Shown piece after piece: positions 45,233-56,869 of a stretch of 64,000 nt of DNA. Position 1 is the first letter of the stretch. Each line of letters begins with the position of its first letter. The position numbers and the translations under genes are program-made. The notes beneath the pieces are model-generated. The model did no database searches, was not told the origin of the DNA, and saw only the letters and a list, made by a program, of their open reading frames with translations. Source of the stretch: Stereocaulon alpinum (lineage: Eukaryota > Ascomycota > Lecanoromycetes > Lecanorales > Stereocaulaceae); the NCBI GenBank assembly GCA_018257865.1, contig JAEUBA010000089.1, positions 62,001 through 126,000 on the forward strand. Direction: 5' to 3'.

Positions 45233-45776
45233 AGTGATGCCGATTCTAATACGGTCGAGGAGGGGAGAGTCGATTGGAGAAGGAAGTGTGCTTGGGTGCG
45301 AGGATGTTGAACAACTTGAGGTAGCCACTGAGGTTAGTAGTGTTCTAGAAAGATCGACTAAGTCAGTAAGTGGGACGGTTTGAAGCTCTGAGATGTCGAA
45401 AGAAAGACACAAACGTAGGAGGCAGGATGTATGTATATATACGAGAGCTGGGTAAGACTTTGTGTGCCTGAGGAGTCTTCGTTCCGTTATCTTTAACATG
45501 CTTGAATTATAAAAGCATAGCAGAAACCGCGAAGTCAGTGAAGATTTCGTATTCAGGTCCAATCACATGGTCGTCGGGTACATTCACATGGTGAGTATCG
45601 ACACAACATCCAGCAATGACGAAGTACAAGTCACCAAGCCATTTTCTTTGTCAATGTCTTGCAAAATTTCGGTCGTGTCGTGTATCACAGCCTTGCGACT
45701 GATTGAAATTCTGGTCTGTGCTGCCTGTCAGCGAAATCGCCAGAGGCCAGTCTATTGCCGTACATGAGTCTCGACT
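45233..45776. other. Upstream region of the caspase-like gene
   Basis: Open upstream in the same frame to 45562 but with a leader that does not look like protein. Probably promoter and 5' leader. Confidence 0.35.
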
Positions 45777-46391
45777 ATGGGGCACCTTTTGCACCCTGAG
45801 CTTCGATTTTCAGCTCTGTCTGCCACACCAAAGTTAATTACAACGAAGTCATTTTCGTGCTACATTCTCCGTATCTCATCAAGTGGACAATGGTATTCCA
45901 GGTCTCTTTCAACAGCTTGCCGTATTGTGGGACAATGGTCACAAGGAGTGCACCACGAAGCATTCGTCTTCAACACGTTGGATTTGAGGAATTCGAAGGG
46001 TATTCGATTATCATCTGGCATCCTCCAGCAGTCTTGCAGACGCTCCGCGAGCAAGCTTGGGAGAGCGAAGTTAAAGAACATCCACTTGATTGATGTTCCA
46101 CTGGCTATGTAGTATTTTCAATATTGTCTTAGCGTCTTCTGCTGTATCGTCATTGGTAGGTGTCCCTTCGCCCCGGGGCCTCAAGGCCTCGAGACACAAC
46201 CGGGATGGCTCAACAGCTCGTAGGTTGTCTCTGTCTTGGATGACATGGCGATCGCGTGCCCCTGCTTTCCTGGTATTGCCTTCAAGGTTCCTGGGGCATT
46301 CTTCATGCCCGTCCAATCTTGCCTCGATACGCTGCAATACTCGCAAGATCTCGGATACCACCTGAATAGCCCCAACAAGGTCTGCCATCAT
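45777..46391 (-). pseudogene. Frameshifted hypothetical protein gene
   Basis: The frame 46391..46071 begins MMADLVGAIQVVSEILRVLQ and looks like an amphipathic coiled coil followed by a charged linker. Where it ends, the overlapping frame 46081..45860 goes on with FFNFALPSLLAERLQDCWRM and SNVLKTNASWCTPCDHCPTI, containing a C-x2-C pair and another Cys 12 residues later. After its TAG the same frame gives NDFVVINFGVADRAENR. The parts read as one protein with a frameshift and a stop; no intron of normal length fits. Family unknown. Confidence 0.35.
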
Positions 46392-46851
46392 GGAAAGAGC
46401 ATGTCACCACGGGCAATGCCAGCTCCAGGTCCGTAGGTTGCGCGTGGACTTCAAAGGTCGACGAAACGGGTCGTCGCTTAATCACTGGCCATCTCGAAAA
46501 GAGACAACAAGGACGGAGCTTCTGCTGCCTGAATTAGAACAGAACTTCGTATTACATATAGCAGCGAGAATATTTAGAGGGGCTGAGTACCTAGTTCCTG
46601 GAATTACTGCGGGCCAAAGAGCACGGAGCCGACCAGAATCAAGGATCTTTGGAAAATGCGTGGCTCGTCAACACAGTATAAGGTAAGTTCACGGTTGTCC
46701 GGGCCAGAGGGCCCAGCAGCGAGCGCGCTAAGCGAACCCTGCACGCCCCGAATGCGCCCTTGCATAGCACCCTATAGCCATCAGGGTTTTCCTCTTCCCA
46801 TCACCTTCTGGTTCCACTAGTAAGAACATAGCACGATGTAAAGGGTAAGAA
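46392..46851. other. Spacer, no gene seen
   Basis: Between the frameshifted gene and the inverted-repeat element. Nothing supported. Confidence 0.4.
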
Positions 46852-47210
46852 GCCGTGTTCAAAGGTTGACACCGAAAGTCCTGGAACGGCGCTGAAGATC
46901 TTGGTATGCCAAGTCCAAAGCCCTAGCCCTAGCTTCTGAGGACAGCCCGGGAGAGGTTGCCATGGGCGACTGCCAGTAGGGGATCCGGATAGCGGGCACG
47001 GTCGCGCAGCACTACCCGCAGATTACGTATCATAGGCCGCATGGCGCCTAGAGCGCACCCCAGCCAGCTTAATCTCCCCGCCCTATCAGCGTATATCTAC
47101 GGGGCATGTCCCAGGGGCTCCATCGAAAGTTAGGGCTACGGCTTTGGACTTGCCATACCACGATCTTTAGCGCCGTTCCAGGACTCTCGGTGTTGACCTC
47201 CGTACACGCC
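46852..47210. repeat. Imperfect long inverted repeat, possible MITE-like element
   Basis: The left arm (about 46852-46953) and right arm (about 47106-47210) are reverse complements over roughly 80-100 bp. Shared blocks include AGTCCTGGAACGGCGCT, AAGTCCAAAGCC and TAGCCCTA. Most differences are C/T or G/A transitions, as after mild RIP. About 150 bp separate the arms. No transposase ORF fits inside. I could not define target-site duplications. Confidence 0.6.
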
Positions 47211-48092
47211 CACAACTCGTGAGAGCAATAACAACCTCGGCGTAATGAATTGCTGAGTGGTGGGGGTTCTTCGGACGGTTCCAGGGTCCGTTTTCTTGGC
47301 CTCTTCTGGGGTACTATGGACTGCCTTTTGCTGTTGGAGAGGATACTTCATGAAAAGGTTTTATGGTGATTCAATGGGGGTATATATGATTGCCAGCTAC
47401 AGAAGTAATGGAAGCTGCTGCCTGTTGGTTCCAAGCACTTGCTGACTAATAGTTCTAGGTCTCTCAGCTTCCAACTCGCGGGTCGCAGCACAACTACAGT
47501 TAAGGTCTACTGTACCTACAGTAAACCTTGACTATGACGATACGGGGTAGACTGATGTCTTGTTTTTAATGATTTTTCTTGCGTCCAAACTGTTTTCTAC
47601 GTGTAAAATGATAATGACTTACGAATTCCGATAATCATTACGGACAGTTGCGATTATCATACCCTTGACTATTTCCCGTTCGCCGTGGTGAGATGTGCGA
47701 ACCCTGATGGTTTCGATTGACCACGGTGGCCCTTGCACAATGTCGATACTATCGCTAAACACGGCATATGAGCAAGCATAGCAGGGGCTAGGCTTTACTG
47801 GTGCCGCTTGCACCCATGGCTAATGAGACTCATGTGGCCTGTGATCCAGCGGTCTAGGTAGTACTCAAGTACTGGTATCGAAAGCAATTGTGGAACGATA
47901 ATCGTCATTCGATTTTGCTAACAAGACTCTTAGAATACAAATCGATATGTTTCAACACAAGCTATCCAGACACACCCCACCTGCTCCCTCCTTGCGCAGA
48001 TTGGAAGAGATTCTAACAAAACACGGAGCCGCGGTGACCACAGCCTTATTTTGAAGTCGTTGGTCGGTGAATTGAATATCGAGCGTCGAGCA
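47211..48092. other. Spacer, no supported gene
   Basis: ORFs at 47136..47351 and 47619..47813 are short and unsupported. The right end is the 3' region of the rhodopsin-like gene. Confidence 0.4.
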
Positions 48093-49377
48093 TTAGACAT
48101 CTTCCTTGGTACGAATGGCGTTTGGAGATACGATGTGCTCAGTGGAGCCTGCATGGGTGTAACTGAAACCTGGCCCCAAATTGCCATCATCGTGCAATGC
48201 GGACGGTTGGCTCGATTTTTGAGTGCAGGCACTGAGCCCGGTAAGACGTATTTCTGGTTGTGATGGCCGTGTCCTTCTAGTACCGCGAAGGAACAGATTG
48301 CGCGAGGCGTCTTGGAGACTATATTTTGGCTCGCGTAATCGAGACCCCTGCTGGGTGAAGAGAGTTGGAAAGGATGCAAGACAGGCAACTACGATTGCTG
48401 AAAGAAATAATAAGCCCATAGTCGTACACTCGACTCAGGTGTGGGTCCTGGGGGAGGTGGGCCCTTACCAATGCATTGTTCGATAGCGCTCCACATGTAA
48501 GCCCACGACGTATCAGGCTGACGAGTTAAAGAGCTGATAACTGTGACTCGAACAATGGCAAACAGCGTAGTGATTACTGTGAGCGAAAAGATGCCGACCA
48601 AAGCCGCTTTCTTCCGGACCGACATTTGCACCCCCCATAGCATGCTGATAGGGATCGCCATAACTGCCAACGTTAGACAAAAAGTGTTTTAGAAGCTTTC
48701 AAGGGAAGGACACACTCAGATAATCAGTCACAACGTCCACAGCGCAATTCAAAGCCAATGTGACTCGCTGATAATGAACCGCGGAAGCAGTTGAACAACG
48801 TATCTCAATCTTTGCAAGAGGAGCTGCTAAGCAGGAGTATTGGATGTCGCCAATGCAGAGAAGATAGGTGACAACCGTGAATCCGAACACACACCACCAA
48901 AGGACTTTCTGCCCGGCCACATTCTGTCCTAGGCGTTTGAAGAACAGAAGAAACGAGAACTTGACAGCCCATAAGCTTGTATAGAACATGACGTTGACCA
49001 CTACTGAGCCTTTGTAGTATCTCTCGGTATCGTTCACGAACGTGGCTGGTGGAGGCCAGAGCCGGCCGCTGGTGATGTCCATAAAATGGAACATAAACTC
49101 GGCAACAACTTGCCAATCGATGGCCGTAAGAAGTGCTAGCAACCAGGCGAAAATTACTAATGCATCATCCAAGAAGAGCTTTTTAAAGCTTTTCCAACGG
49201 GCATATAACCTAATCCCGAGGAAGGCGAGGGAGACAATAGCACCAGCCCAAATGACTCTCTACACTTCTATCAGTATTCGGCAAGGGAAAACAGCTCATG
49301 TTACGGCTCACAAGGAATGTAGTCTGGTCGACCTTTGCTGGCTTGGTGAGCGGTGGTCGCTCCCTGAATACATCCAT
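48093..49377 (-). CDS. Fungal rhodopsin-like integral membrane protein, about 369 aa
   Basis: Exons 49377..49312, 49259..48716, 48663..48469 and 48397..48093 join in frame with short introns. The chain has the layout of the fungal rhodopsin-like seven-helix family (Pth11-related, without a CFEM domain). A first helix (VIWAGAIVSLAFLGIRLYAR) is followed by the hallmark K-x-x-x-x-DDALVIFAWLLAL. Later helices are FYTSLWAVKFSFLLFFKRLG, the region around WWCVFGFTVVTYLL, IPISMLWGVQM and AALVGIFSLTVITTLFAIVR, and the final SAIEQCIAIVVACLASFPTL spans the third intron. The first outside loop seems short. The cytosolic tail is basic with Ser. Members are proposed to sense surface or chemical cues; the ligand is unknown. 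It faces the same way as the P450 gene to its right. Confidence 0.82.
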
Positions 49378-50375
49378 GGGAAGAAAAGAATGGTATGCTC
49401 AGTGGGATTGAAGGGGGGGTACTGCGCGTAGTAGAAAGTCTCAATCACTGGTGATGAGTACGTAGGGGCTGCGGACAGGTACATTCAACTATGGGAAGGT
49501 AAGGGACACAGAATTCTATAGGTAAGAGCGGTCAAGTTGCAATCGGCTTTGTAACTGAATCCTAATGCGAACTCTGCACGCCGCTTTTAGTAGGGATTCT
49601 GGACTGAGAGGCACAGCCTACAAGCTTCTCAGCGGTGTGCCATCATCAAGACGTCGAGTATCGAAGGATCCTAGTCACACAACCAAAAGTCCTCTTTGAC
49701 ATATGCATGCATGTGGATGCACGCAGTTGATGACACATAACCTTACTGCATGGTAGTGGCACGTGGCTGCATATGTACAGCTTCCCATGTGAGTCATCAA
49801 CTACGGTGATCCATGCATTTAAATGTCATGCAAGGTGCGGCGCTATCTGGTCCCTGCCTTCGATAGGCTTGTCAATGGAACTTACGTAAATTTATGCCAC
49901 CCGTGAATCCTTCTCCGTTAATCAAAGGCCTGATCCGTTATCCGTCAATCTAGGCCACTGATCCGTTCGCGTATCTGCTATTTTGAGAAAGCTGAAGTGG
50001 TGAGCTTGTATGTAGGTGGACAGCAAATGATATCGGCCTAAGATGACGTGTTCAAGACCATCTAGGAAGGTGAGTCTGGGTCTTCTTCTGACAGGCGAGT
50101 GGCGATCATTCCACGCCTCGCAGCTTATTCTTGCGCATCTGCGGAGGGTGAAGGTCGAATCTAGCGCAATCGGCAATTGTCGTAGGTTGATCTTGGAAAC
50201 CCACAATGTTCCAACCCAGCAAATGATGGACAAGACTACTCTATCTTATGCAGACACGTGAAACAGAATGTTGACTGGTACACAGCTATCTAGTTTCCGA
50301 CTGTGATGTGCCATACTTTATACATGCTGAACACTATGTATGGAGACAAAGCGGTGGGACGGAAGAACAACGATC
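49378..50375. other. Spacer with an imperfect palindrome
   Basis: Around 49,704-49,739 and 49,784-49,820 are two reverse-complement arms sharing AGTTGATGAC and GCATG blocks, about 45 bp apart. The minus ORF 49922..50233 is not supported. Confidence 0.4.
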
Positions 50376-52237
50376 TTAGCCCACGGGCTTGGAAATAGAC
50401 ATGTCAATGATGACATCCATGCTCTTCACGGGACCTGTAATCCCCAATGCAGGAGTACTGTCGTCCAATCTGGGAAAAGTCTGCTTCTTTTGAGAACCGC
50501 TGGGCTGAGCTAGTTTGATATTGTAACGGTGGAGTATGATCGCGACAAAGCCGAAGACCTCTTCTTTGGCAAGGACTCTCCCAGGACAGTAGGTGACCCC
50601 TCCCCCGAATGGTCGGTAGGATGAATGCCTGGCGAGACTTTTCCTTTTCGCGAATCTGAACGCATCGAAATCGTTGACATCGGCGCCCCAAACGTCCTTA
50701 TTTTTATGTAGCTGCCGGGACGGTATGATAATCGAATTGCCAGGCTGGAGAACCCTGCCACTAATTGTTGTTGGGGCCAGGACCTTGCGACTAACCATAG
50801 CGCCGCCGTTTAACCGTAAGGCTTCACAGAAAATCGCTTCGAGATTCGGAGAGTTTGCACAAAGATATTTGACATTCAGCGCCCCACTGAACCAAGCTGC
50901 TTCTGTCTCCGCTCGCACAAGCTCTAATAGTGTATCCTCAAATAACAAGTGAGAAAGCACCCAGAATGAAATGTTGTATTCATTGGAATTCGCCCTATAA
51001 TGCGTAAGTATGCATCTTAGACAAGGAAGCGTGGGTACTCACGCCCAATAGATCAATAAGAGAACGGATGCCCTACTGCGCAGATCAATTCCTACGATCT
51101 CTTGGGCAGCGAGAATCGTTTTGATGGACCACGCTTGCTCCGATCGTTGGTCTTCTGGTAGGTTAATGAACGTTTCCAATACTTCAGTAATTTTCCATCG
51201 CGGGGCAGCTGCAGGTGAGCCAAGGAAGTCTGGGTATCGAAAGAATATCATCCAAACGAATTCATTAAACTCGAGCATGTGACGAACAATTTCCGGCTCG
51301 ATTGCATGAAGATGGCTACCAAACATAGACCGCGTTGCGGCGTCTACCATGGTATGTCGGCAAAGCGCTCTGAGAGACACTTGTTTCTTGTCTCCATCAT
51401 GTCCAAGGGTGCAAAAGTCCAGACGGTTCCACTGAAGAGTGTAATCAAGAGCATTGATGAATACGCGACACATGATGTCCATCTTCTCACCGGGCAGTAG
51501 CTGTTGCTTGTAGACCTCTTCGGTTAGGCGATTGAGGCTCTTTTGTCGAGGTGTGATCAAATCATTGGGAAGAAAGCATGACTCTCCAGGCTCCGCTTCA
51601 TACCAGGCCAGTCTCAGTGCTTCACCTTTAAATCCAAAGTTTACCAAGAGCTCGTTGAGATGACCGTCGAAATTCAAAGAGGTGTTGTTCCTGAAGGCCG
51701 TAGCGACGTCTTCTGGTGCTGTGATGATGTATAGCTTTTGCCTCCAGACCTTGATCGCATATATCTCATGGGTACGTCCTGTGTAATCGCTGTAAGAATG
51801 TTAGCTTCGCCCAGCATCGCAAGCCTCTATACGGAGAGACGAGCAGCAGTGATGTTCTTCAGTGGATGTACGTACAGTCCGCGCTCAAGCAATGCATCCG
51901 AATTAGAGAAAAAGGCAAGACTGTGCCCTGTACAAGGTATGTTAATGTACAGCACAGGGCATGTAATGATTTTTCATACCGAAGACTGTTCAGGAGCCTG
52001 TCAGTCACATTCTTATTATAACGCATTATCACACTTACAGGGTATCCAGTAGGGAAGCTCTTTCGGATCATGAGGACGCAAGTATGGGCGTATAGTGAAG
52101 GTCCAAAGACGCCACAACAGGAGACATGAGACAAAGACGACAACACCTGCCAATGGCATGCGTTGACCGCCATAGACTACATTATGGCCCACTCTCTGGA
52201 GCTCGAATGATACCCAAATCAAAGTATTGCGGAGCAT
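50376..52237 (-). CDS. Cytochrome P450 (CYP7/CYP8-like class), about 540 aa
   Basis: Exons 52237..52039, 51985..51980 (6 nt), 51927..51876, 51789..51043 and 50994..50376 sum to an intact frame. An N-terminal membrane anchor (PLAGVVVFVSCLLLWRLW) precedes ELPYWIPFFGHSLAFF, the usual Pro-rich start of the catalytic domain; this reads correctly only with the 6-nt exon. The I-helix region (NEYNISFWVLSHLLFEDTLL) lacks the AGxDT threonine, as in CYP7/CYP8-type enzymes. ExxR is EALR, and the heme-binding loop is FGGGVTYCPGR with its Cys ligand. It should be an ER-anchored mono-oxygenase or isomerase-type P450; the substrate is unknown. A DHA2 transporter is divergently oriented 1.4 kb away. Confidence 0.88.
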
Positions 52238-52964
52238 TTTTCTGCATTTAGAAGACGTCAAGCCTCTATGATACGGTAGCAAATAAAGTAGCGACGAGCA
52301 TTGGATATCGAATCTAATCCTGATGGCGTCACAGAACCGGGCTTCGAGCTGAGCAATGCCCAGCCCGAACTTCTATTGTCGCCTAACACTGAGTGTATGT
52401 GCTTACCAGTAATGTGCCGACAGGGTGCCCTTTCATGCCCACCTAGTGCGACTTAGAGGCACAGTCGCACCTAGACTATTGGTATGACATACATGTGGAC
52501 GGCATCCCCTGTGGCTGCAAGTAGCGTTCTGCGTGCTTCACACCATCGTCTCAACGACGTGGAGGCCTATGAGAATTCATCATCAGGTCAACTACTGGGG
52601 TATACGGATCCTTCTTGGACGCATTCCATATTTGGAACATGTCCGAACGACATATTGGTGACAGGGTAGTCCTTTTTGCGCAGCTGTGTTCAGCTGCCAA
52701 GATTGCTCTTGGGTGGATGCGGATGAGGTATTTTACATTAAGTGTTGGTACATGATCGTCCAGCTTGGCACTGAGCCAAGATCCGCGGCTAAAGTTATTA
52801 ATTGTCGCCAATAGATCTTGGGTGGGTCATTGAGGCGGACGGAAATCCTTCAAGATAGACCGCACGCGAAGCTGATCCTGCAGGAGTCACTGCACAGCTG
52901 GCTCTCGAAGGTTCACCACATGATCACCTCGGAATTTACCGCTAGAGGTAGGCACCGTGTTTCA
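52238..52964. other. Upstream region of the P450 gene
   Basis: Expected P450 promoter. The ORFs at 52484..52669 plus and 52551..52811 minus have no features. Confidence 0.4.
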
Positions 52965-53042
52965 GGCTTACAGAGCTGATTGCATATATTTCCGTGGCGT
53001 GCCGGCTTACAGAGCTGATTGCATCTATTTCCGTGGCGTGCT
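52965..53042. repeat. 39-bp tandem repeat, two copies
   Basis: Two adjacent copies of a 39-bp unit starting GGCTTACAGAGCTGATTGCA, at 52965-53003 and 53004-53042, differing at two positions (TATA/TCTA and the last base). Confidence 0.85.
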
Positions 53043-53692
53043 ATCTTACAGGCTCCCACCACCCTCGTCAACTTTCTTCCTATTCTATATCTCTCAACCC
53101 TATTTAACCACCCTATAATGGGCAGAGTTGAGATAAGGTTACTATCCTCTTTATTAATAAGCAGGTCCATTCTATACCTTAGAGACTATATGATTGTATA
53201 GAGGGCGAGGGGGCACGTATAGGCTGGTAAATTGTATAAATGGTGTAATCAGCGCCTAGAAATAGGCGATATACGGGCGGCTTAGGGGCTTGCTTATAGG
53301 GGCCCTTCCTGGCTAGTGTGAAATTTAATGTGTCCCTGACGAGCCACCATATCGGGCTTGCGTATAGGGTACATTGACGAGATGCTGGTAAGTATCTCGC
53401 TCGCTTAGATAGTCTAGGCGCCGATGCATGCTAATCACACTCCTTTAGCACCATGCGAGAGGGAGTGCATGTGATCAGGATGTGATCGAACATAGAGAAC
53501 AGATCTGCATTGAAATCTTACAACTTGATCAGCCTAATCGTTTAATACCCAAAGTCTCCGGAGACCTCATTGGACTACACCAAAATGCTAAATTGACCAA
53601 TAACGTCCAAACGCAACCGCACCTCTAGCGGCTATAAGTGTGTTCTTGCAACAATAGTATACTGTTAAGGGTCATACGTGAGCTACTCAGCT
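53043..53692. promoter_or_regulatory. Upstream region of the MFS transporter gene
   Basis: Moderately AT-rich. It contains short palindromic stretches near 53,260-53,300 but no supported gene. It should include the transporter promoter. Confidence 0.35.
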
Positions 53693-55722
53693 ATGGCAGA
53701 TATCAAATCTATACGGACTAGCAAAGAGGAAGCGACAGGTCATCTTTCATCTTGGCGGCTTGCTATTGTGATTGGATCACTATGCCTTGGAACATTCCTA
53801 TTAGCCTTGGACATGAACATCATTGGCGTTGCTATCCCCAAAATTACCTCAGACTTTCATTCGCTCGAAGACGTCGCCTGGTATGGCTCGGTCTATTTAC
53901 TCACAGTCACAGCGTTCCAGCCGCTGAGTGGTAGCTTATACAAATTTTTCGATGTTAAGGTCGTCTATCTCTCCTCTATAGCGCTATTTGAGTGTGAGTC
54001 GGGACCCTACTTGTGTCTAGCTTATTCATACTGATTGTGTTCAGTTGGATCTATTCTATGTGCCATAGCTCCGGCCTCGAAAATCTTGATCCTTGGTCGA
54101 GCCGTCTTGGGGGTTGGTGCCGCAGGACTTCTTCAAGGGGCCCTAGCTATCATTGGGCATGTCGTCGAGCTCAAAAAGATTCCGATGTATCAAGGCATAG
54201 TTGTGAGCTCGTTTGGGGTCAGTGTTTGTATTGGACCCGTGTTAGGAGGTGCCTTTACGGATAAAGCTAGCTGGAGATGGTGTTTTTGGATGTCAGTACA
54301 CAAGGAGTCTTCTCCTTAAAGGTGCTGACTCCTCGACAGTAATGTTCCGATCGGGGTGACAGTTTTCGTTGTGATATTGGGCTTCGTGCGACTCAATACT
54401 TCGATCAACAGGCTGAATCGAGACCTGCCGATGCTCAAGAAGCTACAACACATGGATGCCATTGGAACTCTCCTGTTCCTAGGTAGCATCTGCTGCTTAC
54501 TGCTTGCACTTCAATGGGGTGGGCAGACTATTGGGTGGCGAGATTCCCGGATTATAGGCCTGTTCGTTGGTTTCGTTCTTCTCATAATGGGTTTCAGCTT
54601 TCTCCAGTGGAGGCGTGGAGAATATGCCACCATCCCAATTAGGGTGCTACGAAAACGATCCATTCTAATGGGTGCATTAGTCCTCATGCCCTTAGGGATG
54701 TCTAGCATGGTGGTGTGTTCACCGAGCAGATCGCCCCCAGAATACTTCTTGTGAGCTGACTAGATGAAGTATGCTTATTATTTGCCCGTATACTTCCAGT
54801 CTATCCAAGGCGTTACACCAATTGCAAGCGGCGTGCGGTTTATAGCGCTTGTGCTCCCACAGATCTTAGGATTGATAGTCGTGGGGATGGTGGTGACGAA
54901 ATGGGGTTATTATGTTGGTACATTACGAATCAAAACTGGGCTCTATGTTGACATTCCCTGTTAGGTCCCCTATATGGTGGCCGGCATCATGATAAACATC
55001 ATCGGAGCAGGGCTATTAACCACTATTAATATAGACACCCAAAGCACGAAGTGGGCTTCTTACATGGTAGTCAATGGTATAGGCATTGGCATGGCAATGC
55101 AATTGCCTTACACGGCGTTGCAGGCAGTACTGGAGTACGTGTCGCCAATCACCCCAGCTTCTAGGTCAATCTGACTCTCACTAGTCCAGAAGACGTGGCT
55201 ACTGGAAACGGTAACATAGAGTTCTCGATGTTTCGACACAAGTACTAACTAATTGTTAGCTATAGCCGTCTTCTCATATCAGCTTGGAGGGTCAGAGCCA
55301 GCAAACCTAAACTTACTACACTCCGCTAATATCTTTACAGCTCCGTGGCTGTGTCAATTGGACAGAATCTATTTGTGAATAAACTAAAAGAAAGTATCTC
55401 GCAGTCTGATACAAAAGTGCCGGTATCTGCGGTGATCGAAGCCGGAGCTACAGGTCTTACGCAGATCGCATCGTCACCCGCAGTTCTTCGAGGATTGCGG
55501 TTAGCTTATGCCATATCAATACGCAGAACCTTGATCTTCGCACTTGCTAGTGCATGCATGGCACTTCCTTTTGCATGCAATATGCAGTGGTTGAATCTCA
55601 AAACCGTTGCTGAGGAAAGATCAGGGGAAAGCGTGCCAATAAACTGCGAACCTAAAGACAACAATGAATGCGAGGACCCCGTCACATATGTGGAAGCACA
55701 GCAGAAGAATGGTAGTACATGA
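53693..55722 (+). CDS. MFS transporter, DHA2-type (14-helix drug:H+ antiporter), about 559 aa
   Basis: Eight exons: 53693..53993, 54045..54291, 54340..54712, 54764..54913, 54965..55134, 55185..55210, 55260..55290 and 55341..55722. All phases match and no stop remains, although the raw frames look broken. The donor after exon 4 is GTTGGT, which gives GYYVPYMVAG. Motifs: LALDMNIIGVAIPKITSDF (helix 1, motif D1-like), YGSVYLLTVTAFQPLSG, ILGRAVLGVGAAGLLQGAL and GPVLGGAF (motif C of antiporters), then WRWCFWINVPIGV, a hallmark of the DHA2 family. Late helices include YYLPVYFQSIQGVTPIASG and a conserved DPEDVATGNAIAVFSYQLGG. It probably exports a small molecule at the plasma membrane. The neighbouring P450 suggests shared metabolism; no biosynthetic core enzyme is visible in this window. 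Confidence 0.88.
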
Positions 55723-56095
55723 AAATCTAGAGGCCACTGGATTGGTTGAATGGTTAGTCTTCGGTTTTAATGAGTGGCCCCTGTACACTTCTAGAACACT
55801 TTTATATCTAGCTTCAAATGACAACAACTCCATCAGACATTTAGATGGTCGAAACACGCTCGTCAAGGTAGTAGCGCTGCATCTTCGAGGCGTCCCCCAT
55901 CTACTATGGTATCTCAAGATGCCAGTGGCGATACCAATGACTTCAGATCAGTCTCATTCGACATAGTGTACCTGAACAAGCCTTCAAATGACAAGATAGA
56001 CGGTAGGCCTTGTACACCATATACTCAACTACCCCATCTGTGTAAGATTCTAGGTTACGTTGGGAGTGGTGAAAAGCATACTAGGGCACATGCAC
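55723..56095. other. Spacer after the transporter
   Basis: 3' region of the transporter; no supported gene. Confidence 0.4.
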
Positions 56096-56434
56096 CTATA
56101 CCTGTAATTTTTGGTTAGGAGGCGGCCTAATTTGTCTCAAGCCCGGAATCTTACAATCCTCCCATCCAGGCACTCTCCAATCCGAATCCATTGAGGTCAA
56201 CTTATAGGCCACACTGGCCACCAACAAGGCATATGAAATCACTTTCACGTAGGCCAATGTTCGTGATTGCCCTGCTTCGAATGCGCATGGTGAGGATGTG
56301 GTGCGGGAATTCTTGAAGGACATAGATGGAATATGCTGGGGAAAGTGCATCGTGGCGTTACCGCTCTCATAGAAGCTGCTCGAGATGATCAGCCTGTCTC
56401 GAATGCCCTCAGATAGCACGAGAAACAAAGACAC
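56096..56434 (-). pseudogene. Probable C-terminal P450 relic
   Basis: This minus frame has FEAGQSRTLAYVKVISYALL followed by VASVAYKLTSMDSDWRVPGW. It resembles the end of fungal P450s (F-x-x-G-x-R-x-C-x-G then I-A-Y-x-E-x-x-K-V and a final beta region, typically W-x-V). The heme Cys and the Gly after it are missing, and no intact upstream part exists. The match is by eye and modest. Confidence 0.35.
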
Positions 56435-56869
56435 TCAAGCTGGAATGAATCCTTGAACAAGTGGGAAATGATGATCAGCTGGAGCTGATTGTGGTTCAGC
56501 TTGCCCTATGCTTCGCCTCTCGGTACGCATCTGCCGATGACATGGAGCCAAGAAAGTACTTCTGTAAGATTGAGAAGCCTCGTAATCTTTCCATTGGAGA
56601 CACAGCACATCAAAAATGTGGTGTGCAATGCTCTCAAGATTACGCCAAGGAAAGGATAGCTACGGACGAGAACGTCTCGTCGCTAGGTTCATGTGCCTCT
56701 TGGGTACAGGATGCCACCTGGACGCAAGCATGATGTAGGGCTGATGCGGTGAGAGTGATTGCCGCATCCCCCCAACTTTCTGGGTTTTAGTAAAGACGGG
56801 CCATGAACCTTCTACGGTGTGCCGCAATGGGCAATTAGTCACATCAAATATTTTCAACTTTAATTTTGA
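56435..56869. other. Transition zone to the AT-rich block
   Basis: Normal base composition until about 56,860, then an abrupt change to AT-rich DNA. The plus ORF 56461..56733 has no recognisable feature. Confidence 0.4.

Noticed and set aside
53693..55722. Initial impression that the MFS gene is a broken pseudogene in many frames
   Set aside because: Eight exons with consistent phases give an intact DHA2 protein.
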